20,334 nucleotides of DNA from assembly GCA_900540995.1 (NCBI GenBank), contig UQHO01000040.1, positions 1-20,334 on the forward strand, in the 5' to 3' direction. The position numbers and the translations under genes were made by a program. Below the pieces are notes generated by a model. That model was not told the origin of the DNA and ran no database searches. It worked only from the letters and a program-made list of their open reading frames with translations. Of the stretch, positions 5,545 through 13,031 are shown in pieces. Position 1 is the stretch's first letter. Every line of letters begins with the position of its first letter. The DNA comes from an uncultured Collinsella sp. (GTDB lineage Bacteria; Actinomycetota; Coriobacteriia; Coriobacteriales; Coriobacteriaceae).

Positions 5545-6135
5545 GTGGCAGAGCGTCCGACATACAAGCTCAGGTTTCTCGATCCCAAGAAGCGCTTTCC
5601 GGCGATGCCCGAGCAGCCTGCGGGACGCTCATATGGCGTGGTCTGGAAACTCTTTGGCGAGGATCGGCATGAATCTTGTTATGTCGTCGAATTCGTTGGC
5701 AAAAGCCATGTGTCGCTTTTGGGCTACGTAAGCGTTTCGGGTGAGGTGTACAAGGTGGACCGCCCCGTCAGCGAGGCTCCGCTGCCCAACGATCCCGACA
5801 TGGAACTGGTCCTTGACGAGTCGGACTCCGGTATTGGTGAGATTATGGTGAGGGGAGCAAACGGCACGATGCGCGCGTGCGCGCGAACCGTCGGCTCTCC
5901 CGAAGGTCCCATGCGCGAACAGTCCGATCACGAGACATGGAATTCGACCCGCTCCCTTCCTTACGGTGAGTTCATGGCATCGATGTTCCTGCGCTACGTG
6001 ATATTCGCTGACTCCGAAAATACCATTGCGAGCACGGCGGACGCCGACGGACTCGACGAGGGTATGCAAAACGTTGTCGACAAGATCAAGCTCGTAAAGT
6101 TGCCCGAGCCGGTCGAGGTGTTTTTTGGGCTTTAA
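5545..6135 (+). CDS. Hypothetical protein (196 aa), first gene of a two-gene unit
   Basis: I do not recognise this protein. It starts at GTG 5545 behind AGGGTGAT, and it begins MAERPTYKLRFLDPKKRF. It has no signal peptide or membrane helix. The region around residues 28-90 looks strand-rich (SYGVVWKLFGEDR, YVVEFVGKSHVSLLGYVSVSGEVYKVDRP). The C-terminus ends in a hydrophobic strand-like EPVEVFFGL. It overlaps the next gene by 11 bases, which argues for coupled translation and a shared function. Its frame is open with consistent GC3-rich codons, so it is very likely real. Confidence 0.8.
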   Translation: MAERPTYKLRFLDPKKRFPAMPEQPAGRSYGVVWKLFGEDRHESCYVVEFVGKSHVSLLGYVSVSGEVYKVDRPVSEAPLPNDPDMELVLDESDSGIGEIMVRGANGTMRACARTVGSPEGPMREQSDHETWNSTRSLPYGEFMASMFLRYVIFADSENTIASTADADGLDEGMQNVVDKIKLVKLPEPVEVFFGL

Positions 6136-7987
6136 CACGACACCGCTACCTGACGCTATCGAGACACTGCTCTACCGCGTTGACCATGCCGAGAATCCGA
6201 GCGGTATCGAGCGCTATGCCGCCGCCCTTATGAGTGAAATTGACTTGCCTCGCTTGCGCACCATCGCCGCTAAGTCCGAGATGAGCCTGGCTCGCATCGA
6301 TCGCTCAAAGCTTTTCTATCTCAATTTTGATCGCAGCCTGCTGGACCAGGACGAGATTGACATGCTGCTTGCCATCGAGTGCCGTCTTAACCGTCTCTCC
6401 GGCATCCTTGAGCACATCGGGGCCGGATTGGTCCCTGCGGCATCCTCGCCGAGCCTTGAGGGCTGCGCGCTCTTTGATGCGTGGCATATCGCCAAGACGA
6501 CCAACGATGTTCCCCGACTGCTTGATACGGCCTCGAGCGATAACCCGTGGGGCAAACCGGGTACGGTGGCTTGCCAGCCGGGCGGTGAGTGGGATGTGCG
6601 TACCCGCTTCGCGCGTATTGTCGAGGCACTTAACGTGGTCACGCGGCTCGACTATACCTATCGGGCAAACGTTGCCGAAGGGATCATGCTCGTTCGGTTT
6701 GGGCAGTCTGCCGTTGATGCCATGCCGCAACGTGAATACGACGCTCAAGATGACGCCTGGCGCGAGTTGGACGAGGACGCGCGTGCGATCTGGGCCGCGG
6801 AGCACGATGCGCGCGTGGCACTCACGCTTGCGGCAGCGTGTTTTGCCGCGGGCACCTGCATCACGCGCTGCTATGTGCAGATTGCTGCTCCCGACAGTGA
6901 GCAGGGCGAGCGCGTTGTCGCAACGTATTTCCTTGGGCGCGCGGCCTATCTGGCCGATTGCGTGCCTGTCGCCAAGGATCTTGAGAGCATGGACATGGAC
7001 GATATGCCGTGCAAGCGTGTGCTTGAGGCGTATGAGTCAACCGCTCCGGAGACGATTGAACCGGCGGAGGTTCATGCTCGTCCGCGTGATGACCATCGCA
7101 TGCTGCCGCCGGCGCTGCGCGATCTGCTGCTTGCCGATACGGCTGACGAGCTGGAGGTCATGGAAGAGGACGACGACCCATACGTGGCCCGTGTTGTTGA
7201 ATTGCGCGAGCAGGCAAAAGTCGACCGTACAGGTGCTTTTGAAGGTTTTTCCCGTCTTGTCGAGGAGTTGGAGGCCAAGTGCGCCGTCGCCGAGCTTTTG
7301 GCGACAGGTCCGGTTCAAACGCAGTTTTGCGATAACCAGCTGGTGCGCATGGTGCTACCGGTGTTGGAAGAAGACCGCTCTGTGCGAATCCTTCGTGCGC
7401 CCGATGCGCTGTACTTTGCCCAGCACGAGATCTGCAGCTTTTACGCCGAGCAAGAGGACTTTGAACGAGCGCTGCCCGAGGTGCGCCATCTTTACGATCT
7501 GGCGCGCTCGTCCATGCAGTCGCACTTTGCGCTCATCAACGTGCTTGCGCGTCTGGAGCGCTTTGACGAGATTATCGAGGTGGCGCGCCACGGCCTACGT
7601 ATTGCCAGCGATCGTTCTGCAATCGGCTACCTGTTCTATCGCTTGGCGTTTGCCTATTGGAATTGCGATCAGCTCGACCTGGCGCTGGCTTGTTACCGTC
7701 TGGTGCCGCGCGGCGAGGAGTCGGGCAGCAGCGCGCTGGAAGAAATGCAGGGCCTTATGAACGAGATGGGCGTCAGCGAGCCTCCGACGTTCGAGGAAGC
7801 GGTCGAGACCATCCACAAGGCTGGACTAGAGCTGCCGCCAGTGTCCGCCGTGACGAATCAGCTGGCAGATGCCGCTGTGCAACTGGTCGACAACGGTTTC
7901 TTTTTCCTGGCGCGCGGTTGTATCTTCCAAATGTGGCGCACCATGGGCAACGACGAGCTCGGCTCCCTCAACCGCTCGCTGGGGTAG
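6125..7987 (+). CDS. Large hypothetical protein with C-terminal TPR-like repeats (620 aa)
   Basis: This 620-residue soluble protein starts at TTG 6125 inside the end of the upstream gene, with GAGGTG four bases before it. The next in-frame ATG (6230) has no site, so coupled initiation at TTG is preferred. I see no enzyme motif. Residues about 335-370 form a charged linker (VMEEDDDPYVARVVELREQAK). Residues about 433-535 contain helix pairs with TPR character (EDFERALPEVRHLYDLA, ERFDEIIEVARHGL, DQLDLALACYRLVP). A hydrophobic helix near 230-250 is too polar for a sure membrane span. TPR proteins usually serve as scaffolds; partner and role are unknown. Its strongest contextual partner is the overlapping 196-residue product. 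Confidence 0.85.
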   Translation: MGFNTTPLPDAIETLLYRVDHAENPSGIERYAAALMSEIDLPRLRTIAAKSEMSLARIDRSKLFYLNFDRSLLDQDEIDMLLAIECRLNRLSGILEHIGAGLVPAASSPSLEGCALFDAWHIAKTTNDVPRLLDTASSDNPWGKPGTVACQPGGEWDVRTRFARIVEALNVVTRLDYTYRANVAEGIMLVRFGQSAVDAMPQREYDAQDDAWRELDEDARAIWAAEHDARVALTLAAACFAAGTCITRCYVQIAAPDSEQGERVVATYFLGRAAYLADCVPVAKDLESMDMDDMPCKRVLEAYESTAPETIEPAEVHARPRDDHRMLPPALRDLLLADTADELEVMEEDDDPYVARVVELREQAKVDRTGAFEGFSRLVEELEAKCAVAELLATGPVQTQFCDNQLVRMVLPVLEEDRSVRILRAPDALYFAQHEICSFYAEQEDFERALPEVRHLYDLARSSMQSHFALINVLARLERFDEIIEVARHGLRIASDRSAIGYLFYRLAFAYWNCDQLDLALACYRLVPRGEESGSSALEEMQGLMNEMGVSEPPTFEEAVETIHKAGLELPPVSAVTNQLADAAVQLVDNGFFFLARGCIFQMWRTMGNDELGSLNRSLG

Positions 7988-8036
7988 GCGAAGCTTTCAA
8001 GAAGGAAAGGCTGCTAGGCAATTAGAAAATTTCCTC

Positions 8037-8065
8037 TTGCTCATCCTTGGCTGTTTGGTTACTAT
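8037..8065 (+). promoter_or_regulatory. Promoter of tRNA-Ser
   Basis: TTGCTC (8037-8042), a 17-bp spacer and TACTAT (8060-8065), 14 bases before the tRNA. Confidence 0.7.
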
Positions 8066-8079
8066 AGAACGGCTGTTAC

Positions 8080-8170
8080 GGAGAGCTGACCGAGAGGCCG
8101 AAGGTGCTCGCCTGCTAAGCGAGTATGCCCCAAAAGGGCATCTGGGGTTCGAATCCCCAGCTCTCCGCCA
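8080..8170 (+). tRNA. tRNA-Ser (GCT)
   Basis: A 91-nt class II tRNA: acceptor GGAGAGC/GCTCTCC, D-loop with GAGAGGCCGAAGG, anticodon stem CTCGC/GCGAG with loop CTGCTAA (anticodon GCT, reads AGC/AGU), a long variable arm with stem TGCCC/GGGCA (8126-8140), T-arm CTGGG-TTCGAAT-CCCAG region, discriminator G and encoded CCA. The long variable arm is the SerRS identity element. Confidence 0.97.
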
Positions 8171-8241
8171 GTACGAATTTGAAGAAGGGTCCCATTTGGG
8201 GCCCTTTTTATTATCAAGAATGGCGGCTGGGGATTCGAACC
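8153..8241. repeat. tRNA-tail/terminator/inverted T-arm unit, copy 1
   Basis: This 89-bp unit starts inside the tRNA-Ser T-loop (ATCC...), runs through the CCA end and the terminator at 8185-8209, and ends in an inverted T-arm (CTGGGGATTCGAACC, 8227-8241). The same unit recurs at exactly +190 (8343-8431) with three mismatches. Its arms could base-pair over about 20 bp in a read-through transcript: the tail GGTTCGAATCCCCAG of the tRNA is fully complementary to 8227-8241. Confidence 0.85.
8185..8209 (+). terminator. Terminator of tRNA-Ser
   Basis: Stem AAGGGTCCC/GGGGCCCTT (8185-8193, 8198-8206, one wobble), loop ATTT, then T5. Confidence 0.85.
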
Positions 8242-8342
8242 CGAGAGGGCACGGGCGTTAAGCAAACGCGAAAGCGTTTGTAGCCCGTGGGCGAAAAGCC
8301 GCCAGGCTTTGAAGCCGGAGGGCATGCGCAGCATGCCCGGAC
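8242..8342. repeat. Palindrome-rich spacer between the two tRNA-Ser tail units
   Basis: The 101-bp spacer holds several hairpins. An outer stem CACGGGC/GCCCGTG (8249-8255 and 8283-8289) encloses CAAACGC-GAAA-GCGTTTG (8263-8280). GGGCATGC-GCA-GCATGCCC lies at 8320-8338. It ends in GGAC directly before ATCC of the second tail unit. No coding potential or complete RNA gene is visible. Short blocks are shared with 1-77. Confidence 0.7.
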
Positions 8343-8431
8343 ATCCCCAGCTCTCCGCCAGTATGAATTGAAAGAAGGGTCCCATTTGGGGCCCTTTTTA
8401 TTATCAAGAATGGCGGCTGGGGATTCGAACC
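8343..8431. repeat. tRNA-tail/terminator/inverted T-arm unit, copy 2
   Basis: 86 of 89 bases match copy 1 (8153-8241), with all three mismatches clustered at about 8364-8371 just after the CCA. It carries the T-stem 3' strand, the acceptor 3' strand with CCA (ending 8360), a second terminator (8375-8399) and the inverted T-arm (8417-8431). It lacks the 5' three quarters of a tRNA, so it is not a functional tRNA-Ser gene. Confidence 0.85.
8375..8399 (+). terminator. Duplicated terminator in tail unit 2
   Basis: Same stem-loop and T5 as at 8185-8209. It could back up termination of transcripts that read through the first copy. Confidence 0.7.
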
Positions 8432-8433
8432 TC

Positions 8434-8466
8434 AAAAAAGGAGGCATCCTTTCGGACGCCTCCTTT
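8434..8466 (-). terminator. Terminator of the D-Ala-D-Ala carboxypeptidase gene
   Basis: Stem AAAGGAGGC/GCCTCCTTT (8437-8445, 8458-8466) with an inner TCC/GGA pair set and loop TTTC. On the minus strand it is followed by a T6 run (8434-8439), so it ends the leftward gene at 8491. It may act on both strands. Confidence 0.85.
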
Positions 8467-8490
8467 CAGTGGACTTATTATTCTTGCGCC

Positions 8491-9831
8491 CTACACCTCG
8501 GGCGCCTTGGCGACGGTCTCGCTTTCTGCCGTGAGTGGGCGGTTGTCGATGCGACGGCCCAAGCGATCAAGCTTCACAAGGAGCCATTCAATGGGATTCG
8601 GCCCTGCGCCTTCCTCGTCGGCAACCAGGTCCATGACGGCGATCTTGGTGCCGTCCTGCTTGAGCGTGACGCTGCCCACCTTGTCGCCCACATGCACCGT
8701 GCCCGAAAGATCGTCGTAGCTAACCTTTTCGGTCACCTCGCCGGCAAGGGAAAACACGGTCGCTTGCGCCGTGGGATCGGCGAGTGTGGCGTCGATCGTC
8801 TTATCCGTCCAGTCGGTTTGGCCAATGCGCGCCATAAGCGGGTTGCCGTTGGCGGTCTTTTCCTGTGTGTTGGCGATTGCGACCGTCACCTTGTGACCGT
8901 AGTACCAATTGGCAAGGGTTGCGGTATCGGTAAAGCGCTGGTCGGTGGTGGTGGAGTTCAAAACGACGGTGTAGATCTCGTCGCCGTCGCGGTTGTAGGC
9001 GCTCGTAAAGCAATAGCCCGCGTCGTCGGTGGTGCCGGTCTTGCCACCGATGTTGCCATCTTGGCCCAGCAAATAGTTATGCGTGTCCATGGAATGCGAA
9101 TGGTCGGTGCCGTCGGCGCCCGTGACCTCGATCCAGGAATCCTCGCTCGCTACGACCTCGCGGATCGTGTCGTTTTTCATGGCCTCCTGCATCATCAGTG
9201 CCACGTCATGTGCGGTTGAGTGCATGTCGCCGGCCCATTCATCAAAGTCCAGACCGTGTGGGTTTTCAAAGACCGTGCCGGTGCAGCCGAGCTTTTTGGC
9301 GCGCTCGTTCATGGCCTTCACAAAGGTTGCCTCGGCGTCTTTGGTCTTAGGGTCGATCTTCTTGCCCACATATTCGGCGAGCACGACGGCGGCGTCGTTG
9401 CCCGAGGGAATCATCAGGCCGCGCAGTGCCTGCTCCACGGTAAGCTCGTCACCTTCGAGCAAGCCGGCGGTCGAATTACCCACGGTGGCTGCGGCGTTGC
9501 TCACCGTGACCTTCTCGTCCATCTTGCAATTCTCGACGGTTAGGATTGCGGTCATGACCTTGGTGATCGAGGCGATTTTAACCTGCTCATCGGCGCCGCG
9601 CCCATAGTAGACGGTGCCGTCTTTGCCCATGACGAGCGCATTGGTCGCATCGATATCGGGCAGATTTTCGGCCGTGATGCCGCGCGCATCGGCGGTTTTG
9701 CCGCAAACATTGTCGGTCGTGAGTACTTGGGCGCCGGCGACGGTGGGCACGCCAGCGGCAAGGGCGATAGCGCAGACAAAGCCGGCGGCAAGCTGAGCTG
9801 AGCGCTTTGCAAAAGAGGTGAGGGACTTCAC
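8491..9831 (-). CDS. Serine-type D-Ala-D-Ala carboxypeptidase (PBP5/DacA family)
   Basis: The enzyme removes the terminal D-Ala from peptidoglycan pentapeptides outside the membrane. With the GTG start at 9831 the product has 446 residues. Its signal peptide is convincing: MKSLTSFAKR, a hydrophobic core to about residue 28, and cleavage near AGA-Q. The three catalytic motifs are complete: SITK (Ser88, Lys91), SGN (143-145) and KTG (264-266). A C-terminal beta-rich domain follows. A possible amphipathic anchor IEWLLVKLDRLGRRI lies near the end. An ATG at 9900 is in frame, but a -10 TATACT (9871-9876, minus strand) between it and 9831 and the signal peptide shape favour the shorter form; the ribosome site there is weak. 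It is divergent from a VanRS-like pair. Confidence 0.92.
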   Translation of the reverse strand: MKSLTSFAKRSAQLAAGFVCAIALAAGVPTVAGAQVLTTDNVCGKTADARGITAENLPDIDATNALVMGKDGTVYYGRGADEQVKIASITKVMTAILTVENCKMDEKVTVSNAAATVGNSTAGLLEGDELTVEQALRGLMIPSGNDAAVVLAEYVGKKIDPKTKDAEATFVKAMNERAKKLGCTGTVFENPHGLDFDEWAGDMHSTAHDVALMMQEAMKNDTIREVVASEDSWIEVTGADGTDHSHSMDTHNYLLGQDGNIGGKTGTTDDAGYCFTSAYNRDGDEIYTVVLNSTTTDQRFTDTATLANWYYGHKVTVAIANTQEKTANGNPLMARIGQTDWTDKTIDATLADPTAQATVFSLAGEVTEKVSYDDLSGTVHVGDKVGSVTLKQDGTKIAVMDLVADEEGAGPNPIEWLLVKLDRLGRRIDNRPLTAESETVAKAPEV

Positions 9832-9870
9832 AGATTTCGCTTTCGACGGGATGGTCTCTTCTGGAACTAG

Positions 9871-9876
9871 AGTATA
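9871..9876 (-). promoter_or_regulatory. Candidate -10 element of the carboxypeptidase gene
   Basis: TATACT on the minus strand, 40 bases upstream of the preferred GTG start. No good -35 hexamer lies 17 bases upstream, so an activator may be needed. The divergent response regulator is the natural candidate, but this is inference. Confidence 0.4.
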
Positions 9877-10028
9877 TCGTTTGCCGGTGTCGGCGATCAT
9901 CGCGTGCGTGCGTGGCCCACATCCGCGCCCGAACGGGCACAAGGGTGCTTAAGGCCGACTTAATCACCCACGCTTGTTGTGTGTGGCATGCGCCCCCTCG
10001 GGCATAATGGAGCGCGAGAGGAGCACGC

Positions 10029-10724
10029 ATGAACGAGCGCATTTTGGTAGTTGATGACGAAAAGGCCATCGCCGACTTGGTTGGTATCTACCTTACAAAA
10101 GAAGGCTTTGACGTACAGGTCGCCTATAGCGGGGCCGATGCTGCCAAGGCAATCTTGGAGCAGGAGTTCGATCTTGCGCTGCTGGATGTCATGCTGCCCG
10201 ATATCGATGGGCTTGAGTTGCTGCGTACGATCCGTTCCAGCCATACCTATCCCGTGATCATGCTGACGGCGCGCGATGCCCAGCAAGACAAGATCGAGGG
10301 CCTTTCGCTTGGCGCGGACGATTACGTGGTTAAGCCGTTCCGTCCGCTTGAGCTCATCGCGCGCGTGCATGCTCAGCTTCGCCGCTACACCAGCTACGGT
10401 AGCCGTGCGCAGGCGGCCGAGTCGCCGACCATCCAGTTCGACGGCCTGGAGATCAACCGCGATGCCCGTTCCGTAACGGTGGACGGTGCGCCGGTGCGCC
10501 TCACGCCCATCGAGTATTCCATCTTGCTGTATCTGGTCGAGCATCGCGGCAGTGTGGTGGCCGTGGAGGATCTGTTCCGCGCGGTGTGGAACGAGGATTT
10601 TATGCCCGGCTCCAACAATACGGTGATGGTGCACATTCGCCACCTGCGCGAAAAGATCGGTGACGACGCTCAAAAGCCGCGCTTTATCAAAAACGTCTGG
10701 GGCGTCGGCTACATAATCGAATAA
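10029..10724 (+). CDS. VanR-like OmpR/PhoB-family response regulator
   Basis: The 231-residue protein has a receiver domain (residues 1-115) with acidic pocket Asp9/Asp10, phospho-acceptor Asp53 in LLDVMLPD, the conserved Thr in MLTA and Lys in VVKPF. A C-terminal winged-helix DNA-binding domain follows (LTPIEYSILLYL... to VWGVGYIIE). The opening MNERILVVDDEKAIADLV is typical of VanR-type regulators. GAGAGGAG precedes ATG 10029. CATAAT at 10003-10008 is a possible -10. It ends 25 bases before its kinase, one operon, and is divergent from the carboxypeptidase gene, a likely target. No vanH, vanA or vanX genes are in the window, so a resistance role is not supported. Confidence 0.92.
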   Translation: MNERILVVDDEKAIADLVGIYLTKEGFDVQVAYSGADAAKAILEQEFDLALLDVMLPDIDGLELLRTIRSSHTYPVIMLTARDAQQDKIEGLSLGADDYVVKPFRPLELIARVHAQLRRYTSYGSRAQAAESPTIQFDGLEINRDARSVTVDGAPVRLTPIEYSILLYLVEHRGSVVAVEDLFRAVWNEDFMPGSNNTVMVHIRHLREKIGDDAQKPRFIKNVWGVGYIIE

Positions 10725-10749
10725 CGCCTTTGATGGTGGGGAAGTGGAT

Positions 10750-11988
10750 ATGACAAAAGACGATAGGCAGGCATTCGAGGTGCCCGATCGACTCTTTGAA
10801 TACGTGAGGTCGGTCGTCGACAACCGCGCGCTTGCAACGGTGCTGCTCTTTTTGCTGAGCCTGCTGCTGATTGGCATCGATAACATCGCTGGAATCTTGG
10901 CGGTGCTGCTTGTCGGCTTTTTGCTGATCGATCGATTTGAAATCGTACGCCGCTGCGTGGTGATTGGCGGTGCCGCGTGGGCCATGACGTTGGCGATTGG
11001 CGCCATGGCACTCGGCGGCATCGAAGGGCCGGTGCTGTTCGATGCCGGCTTTGTATTCAACATGCTTGGCTTTGTGCTGGCGCTTGCCGTGTGCGTGCTG
11101 TTCTTTTGCGGCCGCGCCCTGTACTACCAGGGCTATGAGCAGGGCGAGCAGCATGCCGATTGTGTGCTGGCCGCTCGTATTCAAGATCGCCTGATCGATC
11201 ACCCCGACACCTGGGACAACATCGACGGCGACTTCCTGGAGGTCGAGGGCGCACTCAACCGTGTGCGCGATCGCGAGCGCAAGGTGCAACAGGCCTTGCG
11301 TGACGAGTCTCATCGCAAGGACGATCTGGTCACGTACTTGGCACATGACCTACGCACCCCGCTTGCCAGTGTGGTGGGCTATCTTTCGCTGCTTCAAGAG
11401 GCTCCTGAGCTGCCGGTTGAGCAACGTGCGCACTTTACGGGCGTGGCGCTCGACAAGGCGCACCGGCTCGATGCGCTCATCGAAGAGTTCTTCGATATCA
11501 CGCGCTTTGACTTCCACGATATCGTGCTCACGCGCGGCTATGTTGATCTGGGGTTGCTGCTGGCTCAGGTGGCTGACGAGTTCTATCCCATCCTCAACGA
11601 GCAGCATAAGGAAGCCCAGGTTGATATTCGCGAGGACCTGACGGTGCTCGTGGATGGCGATAAGATGGCCCGCGTGTTTAACAACATCATGAAAAACGCC
11701 GTCGCCTATAGCTATGAGGGCTCGACTATCACGATTGAGGCCAGGCGCCAAGACGATGGCGGCGTGCGCGTGCGCTTTATCAATCAGGGCGATCCTATCC
11801 CTGCGGCTAAGCTCAAGGTGATCTTTGAGAAGTTCTATCGCCTGGATGCGGCGCGTGCGACCAATCGCGGTGGTGCCGGTTTGGGCCTTGCTATTGCCAA
11901 GGAGATCATCGCGGCACACGGCGGTACCGTTGCATGTGAATCGACGCCCGAACACACGATATTCACTATCGAGCTGCCCGCCGCATAG
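10750..11988 (+). CDS. VanS-like sensor histidine kinase
   Basis: The 412-residue membrane kinase is the cognate partner of the upstream regulator. Residues about 28-120 hold four likely membrane helices with almost no extracytoplasmic domain, so it may sense a membrane-embedded signal. The H-box is DDLVTYLAHDLRTPLAS with His199. The stretch through VALDKAHRLDALIEEFFDITRF and DEFYPIL closely follows VanS. The N-box VFNNIMKNAVAYS is near 308. The G1 box is degenerate (INQGDPIP instead of DxGxG), which is also seen in VanS proteins. G2 is GGAGLGLAIAKEI. ATG 10750 is preferred, with GGGGAAG just upstream; the GTG at 10744 lies inside that site. Confidence 0.92.
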   Translation: MTKDDRQAFEVPDRLFEYVRSVVDNRALATVLLFLLSLLLIGIDNIAGILAVLLVGFLLIDRFEIVRRCVVIGGAAWAMTLAIGAMALGGIEGPVLFDAGFVFNMLGFVLALAVCVLFFCGRALYYQGYEQGEQHADCVLAARIQDRLIDHPDTWDNIDGDFLEVEGALNRVRDRERKVQQALRDESHRKDDLVTYLAHDLRTPLASVVGYLSLLQEAPELPVEQRAHFTGVALDKAHRLDALIEEFFDITRFDFHDIVLTRGYVDLGLLLAQVADEFYPILNEQHKEAQVDIREDLTVLVDGDKMARVFNNIMKNAVAYSYEGSTITIEARRQDDGGVRVRFINQGDPIPAAKLKVIFEKFYRLDAARATNRGGAGLGLAIAKEIIAAHGGTVACESTPEHTIFTIELPAA

Positions 11989-12091
11989 CTAGCGTGCCCT
12001 TACAAACACTTGACAATGTGCTCACGTGCGTATGAGCCGCGATTCCTACTATCGATACTGCTGAATTGATATCGATATGGAGGTGTGCGGT

Positions 12092-12967
12092 ATGACGGCT
12101 GCTGCGGCTGTGGAGCCCACGGAGCTTGAAGAACTCATGGAAGCGCAGGCCGAGGCCGCGCATGAGCGCGAGGTTGGGGATGCGACTCGTCCCACGGCAG
12201 AGGATCTTGCCGCCTCGCCGACGCGCATCGACATCGAGGGCCTCGACCTGTTCTATGGCGACCACCATGCGCTCAAGGACGTGAATATCAAGATCCGCGA
12301 CAAGCAGATCACCTCGTTCATCGGGCCTTCGGGCTGCGGAAAGTCCACGTTGCTGCGCTGCTTTAACCGCATGAACGACGGCATCAAGGATTGCCGCATC
12401 GAGGGCAAGATTGCGCTCGATGGTCAAGATATCCTGGGCGATTGCGACATCTGCCGTTTGCGCCAGCGCGTGGGCATGGTGTTCCAACGCCCCAACCCAT
12501 TTCCCATGAGCATCTACGACAACGTCGCCTACGGTCCTCGCGGTATGGGTGTGCGCGACCGCGCCGTGCTCGATGAGCTGGTCGAGGACTCCCTGCGTCG
12601 CGCTGCCCTGTGGGACGAGGTCAAGGACAAGCTCAAAGAGTCGGGCCTGGGTCTTTCGGGTGGACAGCAGCAGCGCCTGTGCATCGCCCGCGCACTTGCC
12701 GTGCAGCCCGACATTCTGCTGATGGACGAGCCGACCTCGGCACTCGACCCTGTGTCGACGTTGGTGGTGGAGCAGCTGGCCTGCGAGCTCAAGGAGACCT
12801 GCACGCTGGTGGTCGTGACGCACAACATGCAGCAGGCCGCGCGTATTTCCGATTCGGTTGCGTTCTTTTTGCTGGGTGAGCTGGTGGAGCACGCGCCCAC
12901 CGCGCAACTCTTCAAGAATCCGTCCGATCCGCGCACCGCGGATTATTTGACGGGGCGTTTTGGCTGA
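12092..12967 (+). CDS. pstB: Phosphate ABC transporter ATP-binding protein PstB
   Basis: The 291-residue ATPase energises high-affinity phosphate import with PstS, PstC and PstA at the inner face of the membrane. Walker A GPSGCGKST is near residues 78-86, the signature LSGGQQQR near 187 and Walker B ILLMDEPTSALDP near 206-218. PstB-specific blocks include RCFNRMND and MVFQRPNPFPMSIYDNVAYGPR. An unusual acidic, Ala/Glu-rich N-terminal extension of about 40 residues precedes the ABC domain. GGAGGT (12079-12084) fixes ATG 12092. TTGACA at 12010-12015 with TTACAA ten bases before it may be a -35 and a PhoP-like direct repeat. No pstS, pstC, pstA or phoU is adjacent; it sits next to the PhoB/PhoR-like pair. 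Confidence 0.95.
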   Translation: MTAAAAVEPTELEELMEAQAEAAHEREVGDATRPTAEDLAASPTRIDIEGLDLFYGDHHALKDVNIKIRDKQITSFIGPSGCGKSTLLRCFNRMNDGIKDCRIEGKIALDGQDILGDCDICRLRQRVGMVFQRPNPFPMSIYDNVAYGPRGMGVRDRAVLDELVEDSLRRAALWDEVKDKLKESGLGLSGGQQQRLCIARALAVQPDILLMDEPTSALDPVSTLVVEQLACELKETCTLVVVTHNMQQAARISDSVAFFLLGELVEHAPTAQLFKNPSDPRTADYLTGRFG

Positions 12968-13031
12968 CGCTGTCTTTTACAGGTGCCTTTAGGGTTAAGA
13001 TGCGGTCATATCGGCCGCAAAGGGGTTCAAC

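Noticed and set aside
8242..8342. CRISPR array or integron attC site
   Set aside because: Only two units, no regular spacers, no Cas or integron integrase gene, and the unit is clearly tRNA-tail derived.
8343..8360. Second functional tRNA-Ser
   Set aside because: Only the T-stem 3' strand, acceptor 3' strand and CCA are present; D-arm, anticodon arm and variable arm are missing.
8062..8490. Open frames over the tRNA-Ser region containing peptides such as MAAGDSNP and GIRTPD
   Set aside because: These are translations of T-arm sequence (GGATTCGAACC) and its complement, a well-known source of false proteins near tRNA genes.
8287..9219. 310-residue plus-strand frame opposite the carboxypeptidase gene
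   Set aside because: It starts in the tRNA-tail repeat and runs antisense to a gene with all three catalytic motifs and a signal peptide.
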